A stretch of 64,000 nt of DNA from Halicephalobus mephisto (Eukaryota; Nematoda; Chromadorea; Rhabditida; Panagrolaimidae): the NCBI GenBank assembly GCA_009193035.1, contig SWDT01000112.1:1-64000 (forward strand), read 5' to 3'. Position 1 is the stretch's first letter, and every line of letters starts with the position of its first letter. The notes under the pieces were generated by a model, which searched no databases, was not told the origin of the DNA, and saw nothing but the letters and a program-made list of their open reading frames with translations. This document shows, piece after piece, positions 53,697 through 63,990 of the stretch. Made by a program: the position numbers and the translations under genes.

Positions 53697-54050
53697 ATGA
53701 AACTTTTGCACCTAGTATTGATCGGCATATCAGACTGGATAACATTCCAACTCCCCCAAAAAGCAGCTGTTTCCGAGGTCAAGTCAGAAGAACGTTCAAA
53801 TCAGCTTCTTGAACTTTCGAAAGATCACTTGATGATTTAATTGCGTCAATTTGCAAACAATTGGATTTGTCACGAAACAAGGGGGGTGGAAAGGATACTA
53901 AACCAATTTTTTAGAATACTTGGTCAGTTCGGGAAAGCAGTTGTTGTTTTTGACTTTTTTGAAGAACTGATGACATTCGTAGGAGGAAGTGATGCATTTG
54001 CAGGAAATTATAGTGGCCTTAAGAGACAAAAGTTTGACTCATATTTTTAA
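53697..54050 (+). pseudogene. Small secreted-type ORF with one internal stop
   Basis: Starting at the ATG at 53697 the frame runs 47 codons (MKLLHLVLIGISDW..LLELSKDHLMI), meets TAA at 53838-53840, then continues 69 codons in the same frame to 54050 (LRQFANNWICHETRG..YSGLKRQKFDSYF). The start looks like a weak signal peptide. The region is unique and less AT-rich than its flanks, and no donor or acceptor pair removes the stop. It may be a recently inactivated gene, or chance. No family recognised. Confidence 0.38.
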
Positions 54051-55120
54051 AATTTTCAAAAACATTCATTTTTAAGACAACTGCTGAACTACAGTATTCG
54101 GATAAGATTACAGAACAATTATAAAGTTTTAAAATCTACCGTGATCTATTGAATATTTATGAAATTTCATAAAAAATTTAATTTCGCAATTTTAGGTCTC
54201 AACTGGAAAATTTTAAAATTTTCCAAAATTAACTGTATAATTATAAAATGTTATAAAATTTTTAAAAATTACATTCCGGATCTCAAGTAAAAAATTTCAA
54301 AATTCCGTGTCGAGATATTTTTTCAGAATTTCACAAATATTTCTAATTACAATAAAAACTTGAAATTTTACAAGATCAGAAAAATCAAATTCGACAATTT
54401 CGTGTCGAGATTTCCTTTTGGAATTTTATAATTTTTCTAACAATAATAATTTAGAATTTTACAAAAAAACAAATTCGACAATTTCGAACCTCAACTGGAG
54501 AGGTTTACAAATCCCGATGAATATGCCTTTTTAGGATTTTGCAGCAAAAGTTTTTAATTTTTTCAATGCTGATTTGAAACTTTGGAGAACTGTATAAATC
54601 CAAAATTTCGGTCTTAACTGGAAAACTCGAAAGATTCATGTTAAGAAAATCGTCCAAAATTTTGCAACATTACTTTTACAAATAATATAATTTCGAATTT
54701 TGGAAAATTATAAACACTAAATTTTGCAAATTGTGATTTTAATTGGAAAATTTCGGAATTTTATTTTGGATTTTTGTTTATTGTAATCCTACGATTAGAA
54801 GGTATGACTTTCTCAGTTCAAAAACTAATGACGCCAATGGCTTTAGTCCTGGAATTTGATCGATTGCCTGAGGCATTTTTCAATTTTAAAGATTTGGCCA
54901 TTTGGACAACGACTATCAAGACCATCGAAAAACGGCTTCAATTTAATTTTAATTTTAATATATTTTCCAAAAACAGAAAACTTACTTTTCTTTGGAATCA
55001 TTGAAAATAATATGACGACCCATGATTTTTACGAGAAATCAACCCAGTCGATTACTAGGTAAATTGACTTTAGTTATTACTTGTAACAATACTGAAATTC
55101 AAAGTTTGCATGCACTCAAA
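54051..55120. other. AT-rich intergenic DNA with isolated copies of the dispersed word
   Basis: TTCCGTGTCGAGATATTTT (about 54301) and TTTCGTGTCGAGATTTCC (about 54398) occur singly. Frames at 54774-55004 and 55022-55264 have no family features. Confidence 0.4.
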
Positions 55121-55129
55121 AACACCGGA

Positions 55130-55340
55130 AAAATAACAATGGCCGGCTCCTCCCCGAGGTGGGGCAACAAAAACAAGAGTGAAGATGGACCAACATGGCG
55201 GTTTTCATTCGAGAACAGCTGCTCTCAAGTCGAATTAAAAGTCACTGGTGACAGCCACTCATGATGGAATGTCGGGAAAAAGGTGGATATAAAAACAAGG
55301 TGAGAGATTAATTTTTGTAACATTCGAGAATCAACAACAC
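55130..55340 (+). promoter_or_regulatory. Candidate promoter with TATA box
   Basis: In this unique GC-richer island, GGATATAAAAACAAGG places a TATA box at 55288-55295. CATTCGAGAA (half of a heat-shock-type element) occurs on both sides (55210, 55321). It lies about 870 bp before the arginine/serine-rich gene. Whether it drives that gene through a long 5' UTR is a guess. Confidence 0.35.
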
Positions 55341-55479
55341 GGCAGGAATACAGCTGAATAAAGAAAACGTAAATCGTCCAAGACTTCCAGAAGAGAACTT
55401 CATAGATAATCTTCCATCATAAAAGTTAACTCCCTAAAATTCGATAATTAATAACACGATTTACACCAAAAAAGCAGTT

Positions 55480-55965
55480 TTTTAGGGAAAATATATATGA
55501 AACTTCAAATTGGAGATTTGTAGAAAAGAATCTTAAAATCATCTAATACTATGTTAATTTTTTAATTCCGTGCTTCACAATGAGATTTACACGAAAAAAC
55601 ACGAATTGATAAAGAAGATGATGTATAAATACACATATATGAACTACAAAAATTAAAATTCCTAAAAAAGCAACTTCATAGGTCAGTTGTCATCACAAAA
55701 ATAGATTTTCCACAAAATTCCGCAATTAAAAACAAAGTCTACACGGAAAAAAACAATTTAATAGAGAAAAATATATAAACATATAAACATATAAATACAT
55801 ATATAAAATATAAATTATACAAGCAGAGATTTTCAAAATATTTCGTAGGTCAGTTGTCATCACAAAAATAGATTTTCCACAAAATCCTGCAATTAAAAAC
55901 AAAGTCTACACGGAAAAAAACAATTTAATAAAGAAAAATATATAAATATATATATAAAATATAAC
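55480..55965. repeat. Two to three ~165-bp units
   Basis: Near-identical blocks at about 55675-55790 and 55845-55940: GTAGGTCAGTTGTCATCACA, AAAATAGATTTTCCACAAAA, CAAAGTCTACACGGAAAAAA. A diverged unit precedes at 55430-55640. Confidence 0.85.
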
Positions 55966-56166
55966 AATGAGGAATTCTGAAAACCAACCTCGTAGGCATT
56001 TTACCCGTTCAAGTTTCCGCTCGCACCGAGGTTTCGAAACGAATCTCTATTTTCGACGCGCCATCTTTTGTTCTTGTTTTTTTCGGTAATATGCACTATT
56101 CACTTTCGTTTCTCGCGATTGTTCCTCGTTTTTTTCCCTAAATCCCTAATCCTTGCTTCTTCAGTG
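55966..56166 (+). promoter_or_regulatory. 5' region of the arginine/serine-rich gene
   Basis: GC-richer DNA just upstream of the gene. TTGCTTCTTCAG ends two bases before the ATG at 56167, a good trans- or cis-splice acceptor that fixes this start over the upstream TTG frame. Confidence 0.45.
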
Positions 56167-57733
56167 ATGTTTGACGATCCCGGACGTAATTTCCCCGGGG
56201 ATCTCCCGAACGCGACGTCGACCATGGATATTAAGAAATCACCGGATTCTATCGGTGATATGACAATGGCTGCTGATCGTCTTCAGTACTATGAAAATTT
56301 GCGTCGTCAAGAAAACCAGATGGCCGGTAAAGGTGATTCAGATGCTACGGAGAAACAAGACTACTGTTATGGAGCTAATATTCGCGAGGATAACGTCAAG
56401 GGGCCTGACAACTGGTATTTCCGTGATCATGACGACAGGGATTTTCCCAGTTGTTTCGTCAAGCCGGTTTTCGGCGGCCATATGGTACGTGGATATCCGG
56501 AATCTGATCAAACTGGCCCCAAGTCCCAATTGCCACGAGTACCTAAGCAACTTGGATCGAATTATCAGTTGCCGCAAAAACCCAAGCAATCTGGCCCGAA
56601 GTACCAGCCGCCGAAGTATTCGTATTCTAATCTTGAACGACCAAAGAAGATTGGTGATCAGGTTCTAATTTTCCCGCCTCCAAAACCGACAGATCGACGT
56701 GACTATATTCATGACGAACGGGCAAAGAAAGCTAGTGGTCCGCTACCCCTTTTTCCATTTGTACGGAACTTCCACATCAGTGACGAGCCTCGTTATGATC
56801 GACCAAAGACGGTAAATGACCTGCCGTTCACCAGAAGCTGGCACGGTCATTCTGAACGGCCCAGGAATTGTAATGGTCTGATGCCTCTGTTCCCTACTCC
56901 TGAACATCACAACTACAATATGGAGCTTCATTATGAGCGATCGAGGAAGGCGGATGATCAGTCGTCGACTAGAAGCTGGCAGAGTCATTCTGAACGGCCG
57001 AAGAAAATTAGTGATCAGCTACTTGTTTTTCCGTCTCCTAAACGCGAATCTGCCAAGAATGAGAAGCACCGTTCCAAAAAACCCAAGAAAGTCAGCGACC
57101 AGCTGTTGGTGTACTCGTCTTCAGAGTCCGATGTCGGTGACGGTAAGAAATCTCATTCTAGACATTCAAGGAAGCGTAGCCATAAATCCGACGAGGACGA
57201 ATACTCCCGATCGAAACGATCAAAACAAGATTCCCAGAAAAGAAGCCGTTCGCATCATCGACGGAGTTACTCTTCATCCGATTCCGAATCCAGCGGTGAG
57301 AGACGTTCACGTTCTAAACGATCGAAGCGCAAATCTAATCCAGAAGGTTGTTGTGCTCATTGTGGCCATTGCCAGAAAGTTAACACGAAACCTAAGAAGG
57401 AACGAACTCCAGGCTACGACCACGACCGTGTTCCTGAACAGAACGGCTCTTCGAAGAATTGCTATTCCTTCCCTAATCCACCTCCTGGATTTCGAATCGA
57501 CGACAACTCCCGTCGTGAGCTCAATCAACCCCCCAACAGTTCGGGTCCTAGACCCAAGAAACCTAATAGAGCTCGCAAGGCTGCTTCCAGAGGCTTAAAT
57601 AAGAAAAATCAGGTGAAGTATCCTTCTGCAATTTGTACTAAGTTTTAAATTTCAGAATGCTCGTCAACGTAAGAATCTACAGAATCCTCGGAACAGAAAG
57701 TTGAATATGAATCGCTTCGGAATGAAACGCTGA
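56167..57733 (+). CDS. Arginine/serine-rich, probably nuclear protein
   Basis: Exons 56167-57612 and 57656-57733 (43-nt intron, GTGAAG..TTTCAG) give 507 residues. I do not recognise a family. In order: an acidic N-terminus; about six diverged repeats of the type ERPKKISDQLLVFPSPK between about residues 155 and 315; an RS/RKRS tract (about 328-391) like those of splicing factors; a small cysteine cluster CCAHCGHC (about 394-402); FPNPPPGF (about 438-445); and a very basic tail. The RS tract and basic tail suggest a nuclear RNA-associated role, which is inference. Codon use is richer in G and C than the surrounding DNA, as for a real gene. It converges with the F-box-like gene, 114 bp apart. 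Confidence 0.85.
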
Positions 57734-57836
57734 TTTTATCTCTAAAGTTTTGAAAAAATTGTTACTCGCTGGTTTGTACACGTCAGTAAATCTATAAATT
57801 TGTTATAGTTAATTCTGTCGAGATTTAAAAACCGTG

Positions 57837-57842
57837 TTTATT
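57837..57842 (-). terminator. Polyadenylation signal of the F-box-like gene
   Basis: AATAAA on the minus strand lies five bases after the stop codon (57848-57850), unusually close, so the 3' UTR would be very short. Confidence 0.5.
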
Positions 57843-57847
57843 GGGAA

Positions 57848-58735
57848 TCAGAGCAATACAACGGGATTCGAGTCAAATAACCGAGGATTTTTGGGATATT
57901 TGTCTTCGATTTTTTTTCTTTTTCTTTGAATATTTTCATCTGACTTGAATTCGACATGGATGTAGTCCTTGTCATCATAGGTGTCGTCGTGAGAAGGCCT
58001 ACAGTAGAAATACAATTCTTTTAACGGAGTTTTTCGAAACGAAAACCAATCATTTAGGATTTTTTTAAGTTCGTCCACAGGAATCGGATCAGATCCGAAA
58101 AAATCCATCCTTATATATAGTCTTTCGACGTTATTCAAAGATTCTAGAAAATTCTTAAATCCTCTGAAAATTTTTAAATTGTCCGAAATGAAAGAAAGAA
58201 TAAAAGTAGCGGTTTTGACTCCGGGATATAGTTGATCCAAGCCTTGTTGTAAATTCTCAGTTTCATGTTCGATTAAGAAATGATCATAATTCTTCGGGAT
58301 TCTACAGTATAGACCAGGATTGTTTGCAGGATTGTACTTGAGTAGATGGACGTTCAAAAAAGGATAAAATTTCTCCGGAATTTTCGACAAATCGATATAT
58401 AATTTTCCATTTTGAGCGACTCCTTGTTTGGAATTTCCGTTCTGGAGATACTCAACTTCTAATCCGCAATGTTTCATAGATAAAATGTAAAATTTCTTGC
58501 ACGTGAAGGATAGTATCCGGCGCGACAAACTTGGTAAAAGTTCCACCAGTCTGTCAGTCACTATCGAAGGAACTTTGTTGATTTCGAAACCTTGATTCTG
58601 CTTCCTTCTTATCTTCTGTGGATAGTCTTTTCTGTAGCGGAAATCGGAATAATCAAAAATACAATCCAAAGGAGAAACCGAATTTTGAGCGAAATCCAAA
58701 TTTACCCGGAATTTTGAGATCCAGCCAACATCCAT
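57848..58735 (-). CDS. Divergent F-box-like protein
   Basis: Single exon, 295 residues. Residues about 53-90 (NKVPSIVTDRLVELLPSLSR, then ILSFTCKKFYILSMK) follow the F-box pattern (P..I..LL..L....L...CKKFY), which binds Skp1 in SCF ubiquitin ligases. The remaining ~200 residues, with VERLYIRMDFFGSDPI and LKELYFYCRP, look like the divergent substrate-binding halves of nematode F-box proteins. ATGGATG is preceded directly by GTGGTTTCAG, an acceptor, so the mRNA is spliced to its start codon: either spliced leader or a 5'-UTR exon ending at about 58811 (CCAG, then GTAATT). I am fairly sure it is a gene, less sure of the F-box call. Confidence 0.68.
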   Translation of the reverse strand: MDVGWISKFRVNLDFAQNSVSPLDCIFDYSDFRYRKDYPQKIRRKQNQGFEINKVPSIVTDRLVELLPSLSRRILSFTCKKFYILSMKHCGLEVEYLQNGNSKQGVAQNGKLYIDLSKIPEKFYPFLNVHLLKYNPANNPGLYCRIPKNYDHFLIEHETENLQQGLDQLYPGVKTATFILSFISDNLKIFRGFKNFLESLNNVERLYIRMDFFGSDPIPVDELKKILNDWFSFRKTPLKELYFYCRPSHDDTYDDKDYIHVEFKSDENIQRKRKKIEDKYPKNPRLFDSNPVVLL

Positions 58736-59506
58736 CTGAAACCACGTTGTTTAAACCAAAAAAATGAAAACAAAAAATAAATACAAATATAAAAATTTTA
58801 AAAATTACCTGGAAAAAGATTAAAATTCATATATCGAAAGACTACATTCCAGTTTCGTTGACAGTGCGCGATTAGCAAGTGACCAGTTTTTCCATTTTTT
58901 CAGTCGAAGTTTAGTCGCACTTTGCCAACATCCGAAGCGCTTCAATCCTACTTTTGTGAATGAAATTTTCTGACAATTTCGCAAATTTATTGCATTTTTT
59001 TAATTTTAAAAATTACAGTATTATAAAAAGTAAAAAATCAATTTTATTAAAAAATCATCTTTGGAAATTTTTTATAAAAACCAAAAATTACGAAATTGTC
59101 TCTAAAAAATCCTAAAATCTTCAGTTTCAGATTCTGATTCCAAAAATTTCCGCTGTATTTTAAAATTTATGAAATTTCAAAAAGTTCCAAAGACATTTTC
59201 AATTTTTTAATCAAATTTCGGAATTTTTTATTGGATTATGGAAGATTTCAAAAAATCCTAGAAATTTCCAGAATTCTAAACTTTCTAGAATCCTTAATTG
59301 GATTCCAGAATCTTTATTTTGATTCTTAAAATCCTCAATTCTTCAAGATTCAAAAATTTTCCAAACTTCAAAAATCTCAAAATCCTTTATTTCAAGCACT
59401 TTAAAAATCATTTTCCCGATTTCTAATCTACAAAATCCAAATAACGATTTTTCTATTCTACTGACAAATATTTGATTTTTTATTGTAATTGGACATTTTC
59501 CTAGAT
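58736..59506. other. Upstream of the F-box-like gene and 3' of the next gene
   Basis: 58840-58960 is of moderate composition and may be a promoter. 58980-59460 is degenerate GATTCCAGAATCTTTATTTT DNA. No gene. Confidence 0.4.
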
Positions 59507-59796
59507 TTAGTTTCCGATGGGCGTGTGGACAACTTCATCAATGTTTAATTCTGAAAATTCTTCAATTAACATTAAAATTTAAAAAAAAAGAACTTACTGA
59601 TCATGTTCTTCATGGCTTCAGAGACGTTCGCAATGGACAAAGTGAGATTGGATTTGGATCTCTGGAAGATGGGCTGAGGGATGAACATCGGGGTTGTCGT
59701 TGTAGGTGCTCTGGAGGCTTCAGAATCCTTCTTCATTCTGGCTTCTCCGACTAAACGAGCGTGATAAGGATTACAGGTCATTGGAAACGATGACAT
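59507..59796 (-). CDS. Small conserved-looking protein, 80 residues
   Basis: Exons 59598-59796 and 59507-59550 (47-nt intron, GTAAGT..TTTTCAG) give 80 residues: MSSFPMTCNPYHARLVGEAR..FQRSKSNLTLSIANVSEAMK..NIDEVVHTPIGN. Family unknown. It has no signal peptide, and the middle is Thr/Pro-rich. The acceptor TTTTTAG lies one base before the ATG. The gene starts 247 bp after the stop of the next gene upstream on the same strand, so it could be a downstream operon gene with a trans-spliced leader. Confidence 0.6.
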
Positions 59797-60042
59797 TCTA
59801 AAAAGTTATAAATAAATGAAAATCTGTATAAAGTAATTTTTAAAAATTTACATATAAATTTCAAACATTTTTATAAAAACACTTTAGAAAGTTGATATAT
59901 GGAATTTTGAATATTTTATATGGGAACTTTTTGGGAAAGTTGATATATGGAATTTTGAATATTTTTATAAAAACTTACTTTGAACGAGTTGAAGGCTTTC
60001 TCCGAGGTGAGACTTGTCACCTCAGAAGACTTTGAAGAAAAA

Positions 60043-60351
60043 TTAACTCTTTAGACCTGCGTAAGAGCAGCGAATTTCGAGTTCACAGATGGAAAAGCAG
60101 ACGAGGCTATTTCTGATCCACTCCTTCCAAGCCTGGTTCCTCAGGACAACGAGAGCAGCGATCGCGAGAGCTGATTGGACTTTGTGGAGTTTCTGGATGA
60201 GTGCAATTTTCTCCGCACGATCTAGAAGAGAATCCACTTCTATGGGGACTTGTTTGTCTTCGATTTCAATTGGTAGAAGATTCTGGAGATTGTTTGAGGA
60301 TAGCTTGCGGACAGAAGGGATTAGATCTTCGCCGTTAGCAACGCTTAGCAT
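60043..60351 (-). CDS. Small helical protein, 102 residues
   Basis: Single-exon frame from ATG 60351, MLSVANGEDLIPSVRKLSS..LPIEIEDKQVPIEVDSLLDR..KLHKVQSALAIAALVVLRNQ..YAGLKS. Mostly predicted helix with one hydrophobic stretch (about 64-74). Family unknown. A conserved-looking donor GTTCAAAGTAAGT at about 59980 suggests a further spliced segment (59980-60030) whose frame I could not join, so the 3' structure is uncertain and this gene and the one at 59507 may share a transcript. Confidence 0.5.
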   Translation of the reverse strand: MLSVANGEDLIPSVRKLSSNNLQNLLPIEIEDKQVPIEVDSLLDRAEKIALIQKLHKVQSALAIAALVVLRNQAWKEWIRNSLVCFSICELEIRCSYAGLKS

Positions 60352-60590
60352 AGTAGAGTTCAGAAATTAATAAATAATTCCATTCAGCTGTAAAAAGCCA
60401 AAATGGATGAAACGTAAGATTCAAAATGAGAGTTTTCTGAAATTTAAAAATTAATCAATCCAAAACAGAATCAAAACCCGAAACTAAAACCAGACTGAAG
60501 CTCTGGTCTTCTTTGATCGTTTATATGGTCGGGGGAATTCCTGGGCGGAGTCAAAGTGGAATTAAGTGCACGTGCCCTAGGGATGTCACG
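60352..60590. promoter_or_regulatory. Upstream of the small-gene pair
   Basis: Unique DNA of moderate composition; a promoter is inferred only from position. Confidence 0.3.
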
Positions 60591-61030
60591 GAACGGGAAG
60601 TCAACTCTCGCCGCGAAACGAAGACAAAAACAATATTATTTAAAAATTGGAGCAAAATTCTCGGGTAAAGTTTATCTAAGAAGAAAATTAACTCCCACCG
60701 CGAAAAGTCCTGAGAACTATTATAGGTTGGTTAATTTATTATTTTCAGTAAAAGTTACCCAAGAGAGAAATTAACTCGTACCGAAAAAGTCCCTAATACC
60801 CGCGGTAAAATTAATTTTTAATTATTTTGAGTGAAATTTTAGGCAAAAGTGATCTAAGAACAAAGTAAAATGAATTTTCGTTGCGGAAATTCCTAAAAAA
60901 CCACGACAGGTCGACAGTGCGAGTGGAATCTCGCGCGGGAGCAATTTTAGGAGTGCCAAGTCGACTCTCGCCGCGAAAATCCCTGATGACCATAACTCGC
61001 TCGCCGATCACTGCGCATAGAATTTCGTGC
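60590..61030. repeat. Four worn units with AACTCNCGCCGCGAAA
   Basis: Units near 60600, 60690, 60870 and 60960 carry TCAACTCTCGCCGCGAAA or AACTCCCACCGCGAAAAGTC, relatives of the composite at 18290-18850. Confidence 0.75.
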
Positions 61031-62560
61031 AATTACAAAATACCTAGTGATATATGAATTTCCTTTGTTTTACTGTATTGTGTTAGGTTTTTCCTTTTTT
61101 ATTATATTGCTATCGTAAAACGCGTTTATTTTTAAACAAATTCGCAATTAAAAAGTACCTAAAATATTAGTAATAAACATGACTATTTTTTAGTTGATCG
61201 GAAAAACAAACTGATTTTTATATTTTTGATGGTTCTATGAATCTAGAGACTATACAACAGTTTCTTTCTCGAAGAAATCGTTTCTACGGAGAATTTCTAC
61301 TCGTGTTTGTTTTGGAATTTTTCATTTTTTAAATTACTTGATTAATATTTCAGGCCGATCCAGTTGCTGTAAAGACTCATACAAACAAAAATGTAAACTA
61401 TTACGAAATAAAAAGAGGAAATACCGTAAGTGGATAACTATCACAGACCATTTTTCCGTTTTTAGGTGAATCATTGGTTACTTGATCGATATTTTAGGCC
61501 AATCCGGTTGTCGTAAATACTCATCTAAAAACGAAGGAATAAACTATTGAGATATAGGAAAGAAACCCCGCAGGGAGGCAACTACCACATAGGACATTTT
61601 TAGGCTGACTATCGAAGGAAACAAAATGGCTGTTTTAGACTTTTGGAAGTTCTATGAATCTAGAGCTGTTTACGATGAAAAACGATCGTAAATCAACTGC
61701 CTGTCCGTGGACGGGATTCCCCGATTAATTGATCAAGTAACAGTAGTTCGATTGTTTCGAAGATCAAATTTAGAATTCCGGCCAGAATATCCTCAGTTCC
61801 CAACATTATTTTAGACTTACTGACGTAGGAGTATTGTTTTGTCAAAACCAGAGTTGATGGATGGGTCTTTTTATTGTTTTTGAAGTAGTAGAACGCAAAT
61901 CAATTTTATTTTCGGGGATGCGATACGGAACTCCAAGGGTAGAGATCATTAATAAAATCTAAATGACCAAGTTGTGGGGTTTGTTTTGGAGTATGAGTAA
62001 TAGGGGTGATTTTTTATTCGAAATATTTAAAAAATAAACGAATATCATTTTAATGCAAAATTCTGCGAATGTAATTTTCACTCAAAACTAAGAAGTTTTT
62101 AGATTTCTTGGTCTCGAGTGGAAATTTTGCAAAATTGCATATATTCAATTTCTGTTTAAGATTCATGGAAGTTTTTAAAAATTGCTTTTTTTTCGTTTTT
62201 TATGAGAATTTTACGGAAAACCATCAACGTAACCTCCATCTAGAATCAAATCTTTAAAAATACTTCTACGGTCCCAATTGGAAACTACGTACTTGTTCAA
62301 CGTCTATGTAAACCGGATGCAGTCTTTTAAAAACTATTTTTTCGTGATTTTTATGGAAATCATATGATGAATCACATGGACGTGATTTCCATTCAAGATT
62401 CAGAAAAAGTTGTTAAGAAATCAACCCCTCCGACCTTGACTGGAAACGGTGTATGTTTAATTTCCATCTAAAACGAGGAAGTTCCTTTCAGAAATACTTT
62501 TTTCATAATCTTCGATGGAAATCATGTGAAAAATCACGTAGAATTCCTGTTTAAAATTAA
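61031..62560. other. Intergenic DNA with one imperfect duplication
   Basis: 61340-61460 and 61480-61625 are imperfect copies (GGCCGATCCAGTTGCTGTAA and GGCCAATCCGGTTGTCGTAA). 62080-62560 has ATTTCCATNNAAGATTCA words leading into the next array. No gene seen. Confidence 0.45.
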
Positions 62561-62569
62561 ATGAACAAT

Positions 62570-62850
62570 TTTCAAAGAATATTTTCATGGTCCTAAGTGG
62601 AAATCAGAGGAAATTTTATAGAAATGATTTCCACTCAGGACCAAGTAGGGAATTCTTTAAAAACATTTTAATGGTCCTGAGTGGAAATCCGAGGGAATTT
62701 TATAGAAATGATTTCCACTCAGGACCAAATAAAAAACTTTAAAAAACATTTTCATGGTCCTAAGTGGAAATTCGAGGGAATTTTATAGAAATGATTTCCA
62801 CTCAGGACCAAGTAGGGAATTTTTTAAAAACATTTTCATGGTCTTGAGTG
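62570..62850. repeat. ~86-bp units, each a 17-bp hairpin
   Basis: Each unit has GGTCCTGAGTGGAAATC and, about 20 bp on, GATTTCCACTCAGGACC. In the second unit the arms are 62673-62689 and 62710-62726, perfectly complementary. About three and a half units, all keeping complementarity or one mismatch. Confidence 0.92.
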
Positions 62851-62988
62851 GAAATCGTAACCACATGATTTTGCACATTATCGAATGACGTTTGTAAATT
62901 TTACAGTCAAAATCGATACTGACAGAAGTTTGAGTAATCGACATAAAAAGTGATCTTTGTTATTTTAAAAGTATTTCGTAATTGTTTT

Positions 62989-63388
62989 TTAAATCTCGGG
63001 ATTCCCTACATTGACAAACCATCGTCTGACTAAATTCAATGATCTGTAATCAAGTAAGCACAGAATTGAACCACCTATTTTGTGTTCTGAAAGTTTTTCA
63101 AAGTCAATGATGATATTTACGTTCAAATGTGTACGTAATCAACCACATCATCAACATTCAAAGTCCCTAGAGTTTTTGTCTTGAGATCGTAAATTATCTA
63201 CCTCTTCGTTGAAACGGAAAATATCGATCCATTACCCGTTGCTAAGGCATGATTTTCATCTGTTTGAGAAGAAAGATTGCATGGACTTTGATCAAGGGTA
63301 GCAGAATGACCTGGAAAGTGCGCAGGTACACTGTTGGGAGAATGTTCAAAAGTAGTAGAAGATTTTCCTTGAAAAGAAGTGCAAGAGT
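62989..63388 (-). CDS. Candidate last two exons of a Ser-rich protein entering from the right
   Basis: Minus strand: acceptor AACTAG then an open exon 63202-63388 (..STTFEHSPNSVPAHFPGHSA..QTDENHALATGNGSIFSVSTKR) with donor AG|GTAGAT; acceptor GATTACAG then exon 62989-63043 (SLNLVRRWFVNVGNPEI, stop). The phases join (AG+A, arginine). No start or domain is seen, and upstream exons would lie beyond about 63400, in or past the purine-rich repeat. No family recognised. Confidence 0.4.
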
Positions 63389-63409
63389 CTAGTTATCAAT
63401 AATAAAGAA

Positions 63410-63990
63410 ATTAAGGGCAAAGAAAGAATTTAAAAGTAGAAAAAACAATAGATCAAAGAAAGAAAAAGGAGAAAAAGTTATTTCGTAATCAGAAAAGAAA
63501 GAGAACAAGGTTTCAGGAGAGAACGAGAGAAGGAGGAGAGGAAGTATTTCATTATCAGACAGAGAGAGAGGACGGAGTATTCGGCAATCAGAGAAAGAGA
63601 GGAAAGAGAGTATTTCGCAATCAGAGAGCGAGAGAAAGAAAAGAGAGAGTATTTCGTAATCACAGAAAGAAGAAGAAATATTTCATAATTAGAGAGAGAA
63701 CAGAGTCACAATAACCAGAGCGAGAGTGATTATTTGATCTAATGATCAGTGCAAGAGAAGAAGGATTTGAATGGCCAGAGTGAGGAAAAAGACCAGTGCG
63801 AGAGGAAGAAAGGTATCCAAAATAAGAGTGAGAAAGAAAAGTACGATGACCAGGGCGAGAGAGAACAGTTAACACCATGTCTGGAACAAAAAAGACAGCT
63901 TTCAAAAACCAGAGCGAAATAAAACAGTTAACCAGTGACCAGGGCGAGGAAAAAAGGGCTAATCAATGGCCAGTTTTTCATTTTTGTCTG
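63410..63990. repeat. Purine-rich minisatellites
   Basis: 63475-63690: units of GAGAGTATTTCGTAATCAGA. 63700-63985: ~25-bp units with CCAGNGCGAGAGAGAA and AACAGTTAACCA. G and A strongly prevail on the plus strand. Confidence 0.85.

Noticed and set aside
53838..53840. Recoded stop (selenocysteine) in the small secreted-type frame
   Set aside because: The codon is TAA, not TGA, and no SECIS-like structure is visible.
63478..63905. Two minus-strand frames rich in Ser/Leu
   Set aside because: Translation of purine-rich minisatellite; no splice or start context.
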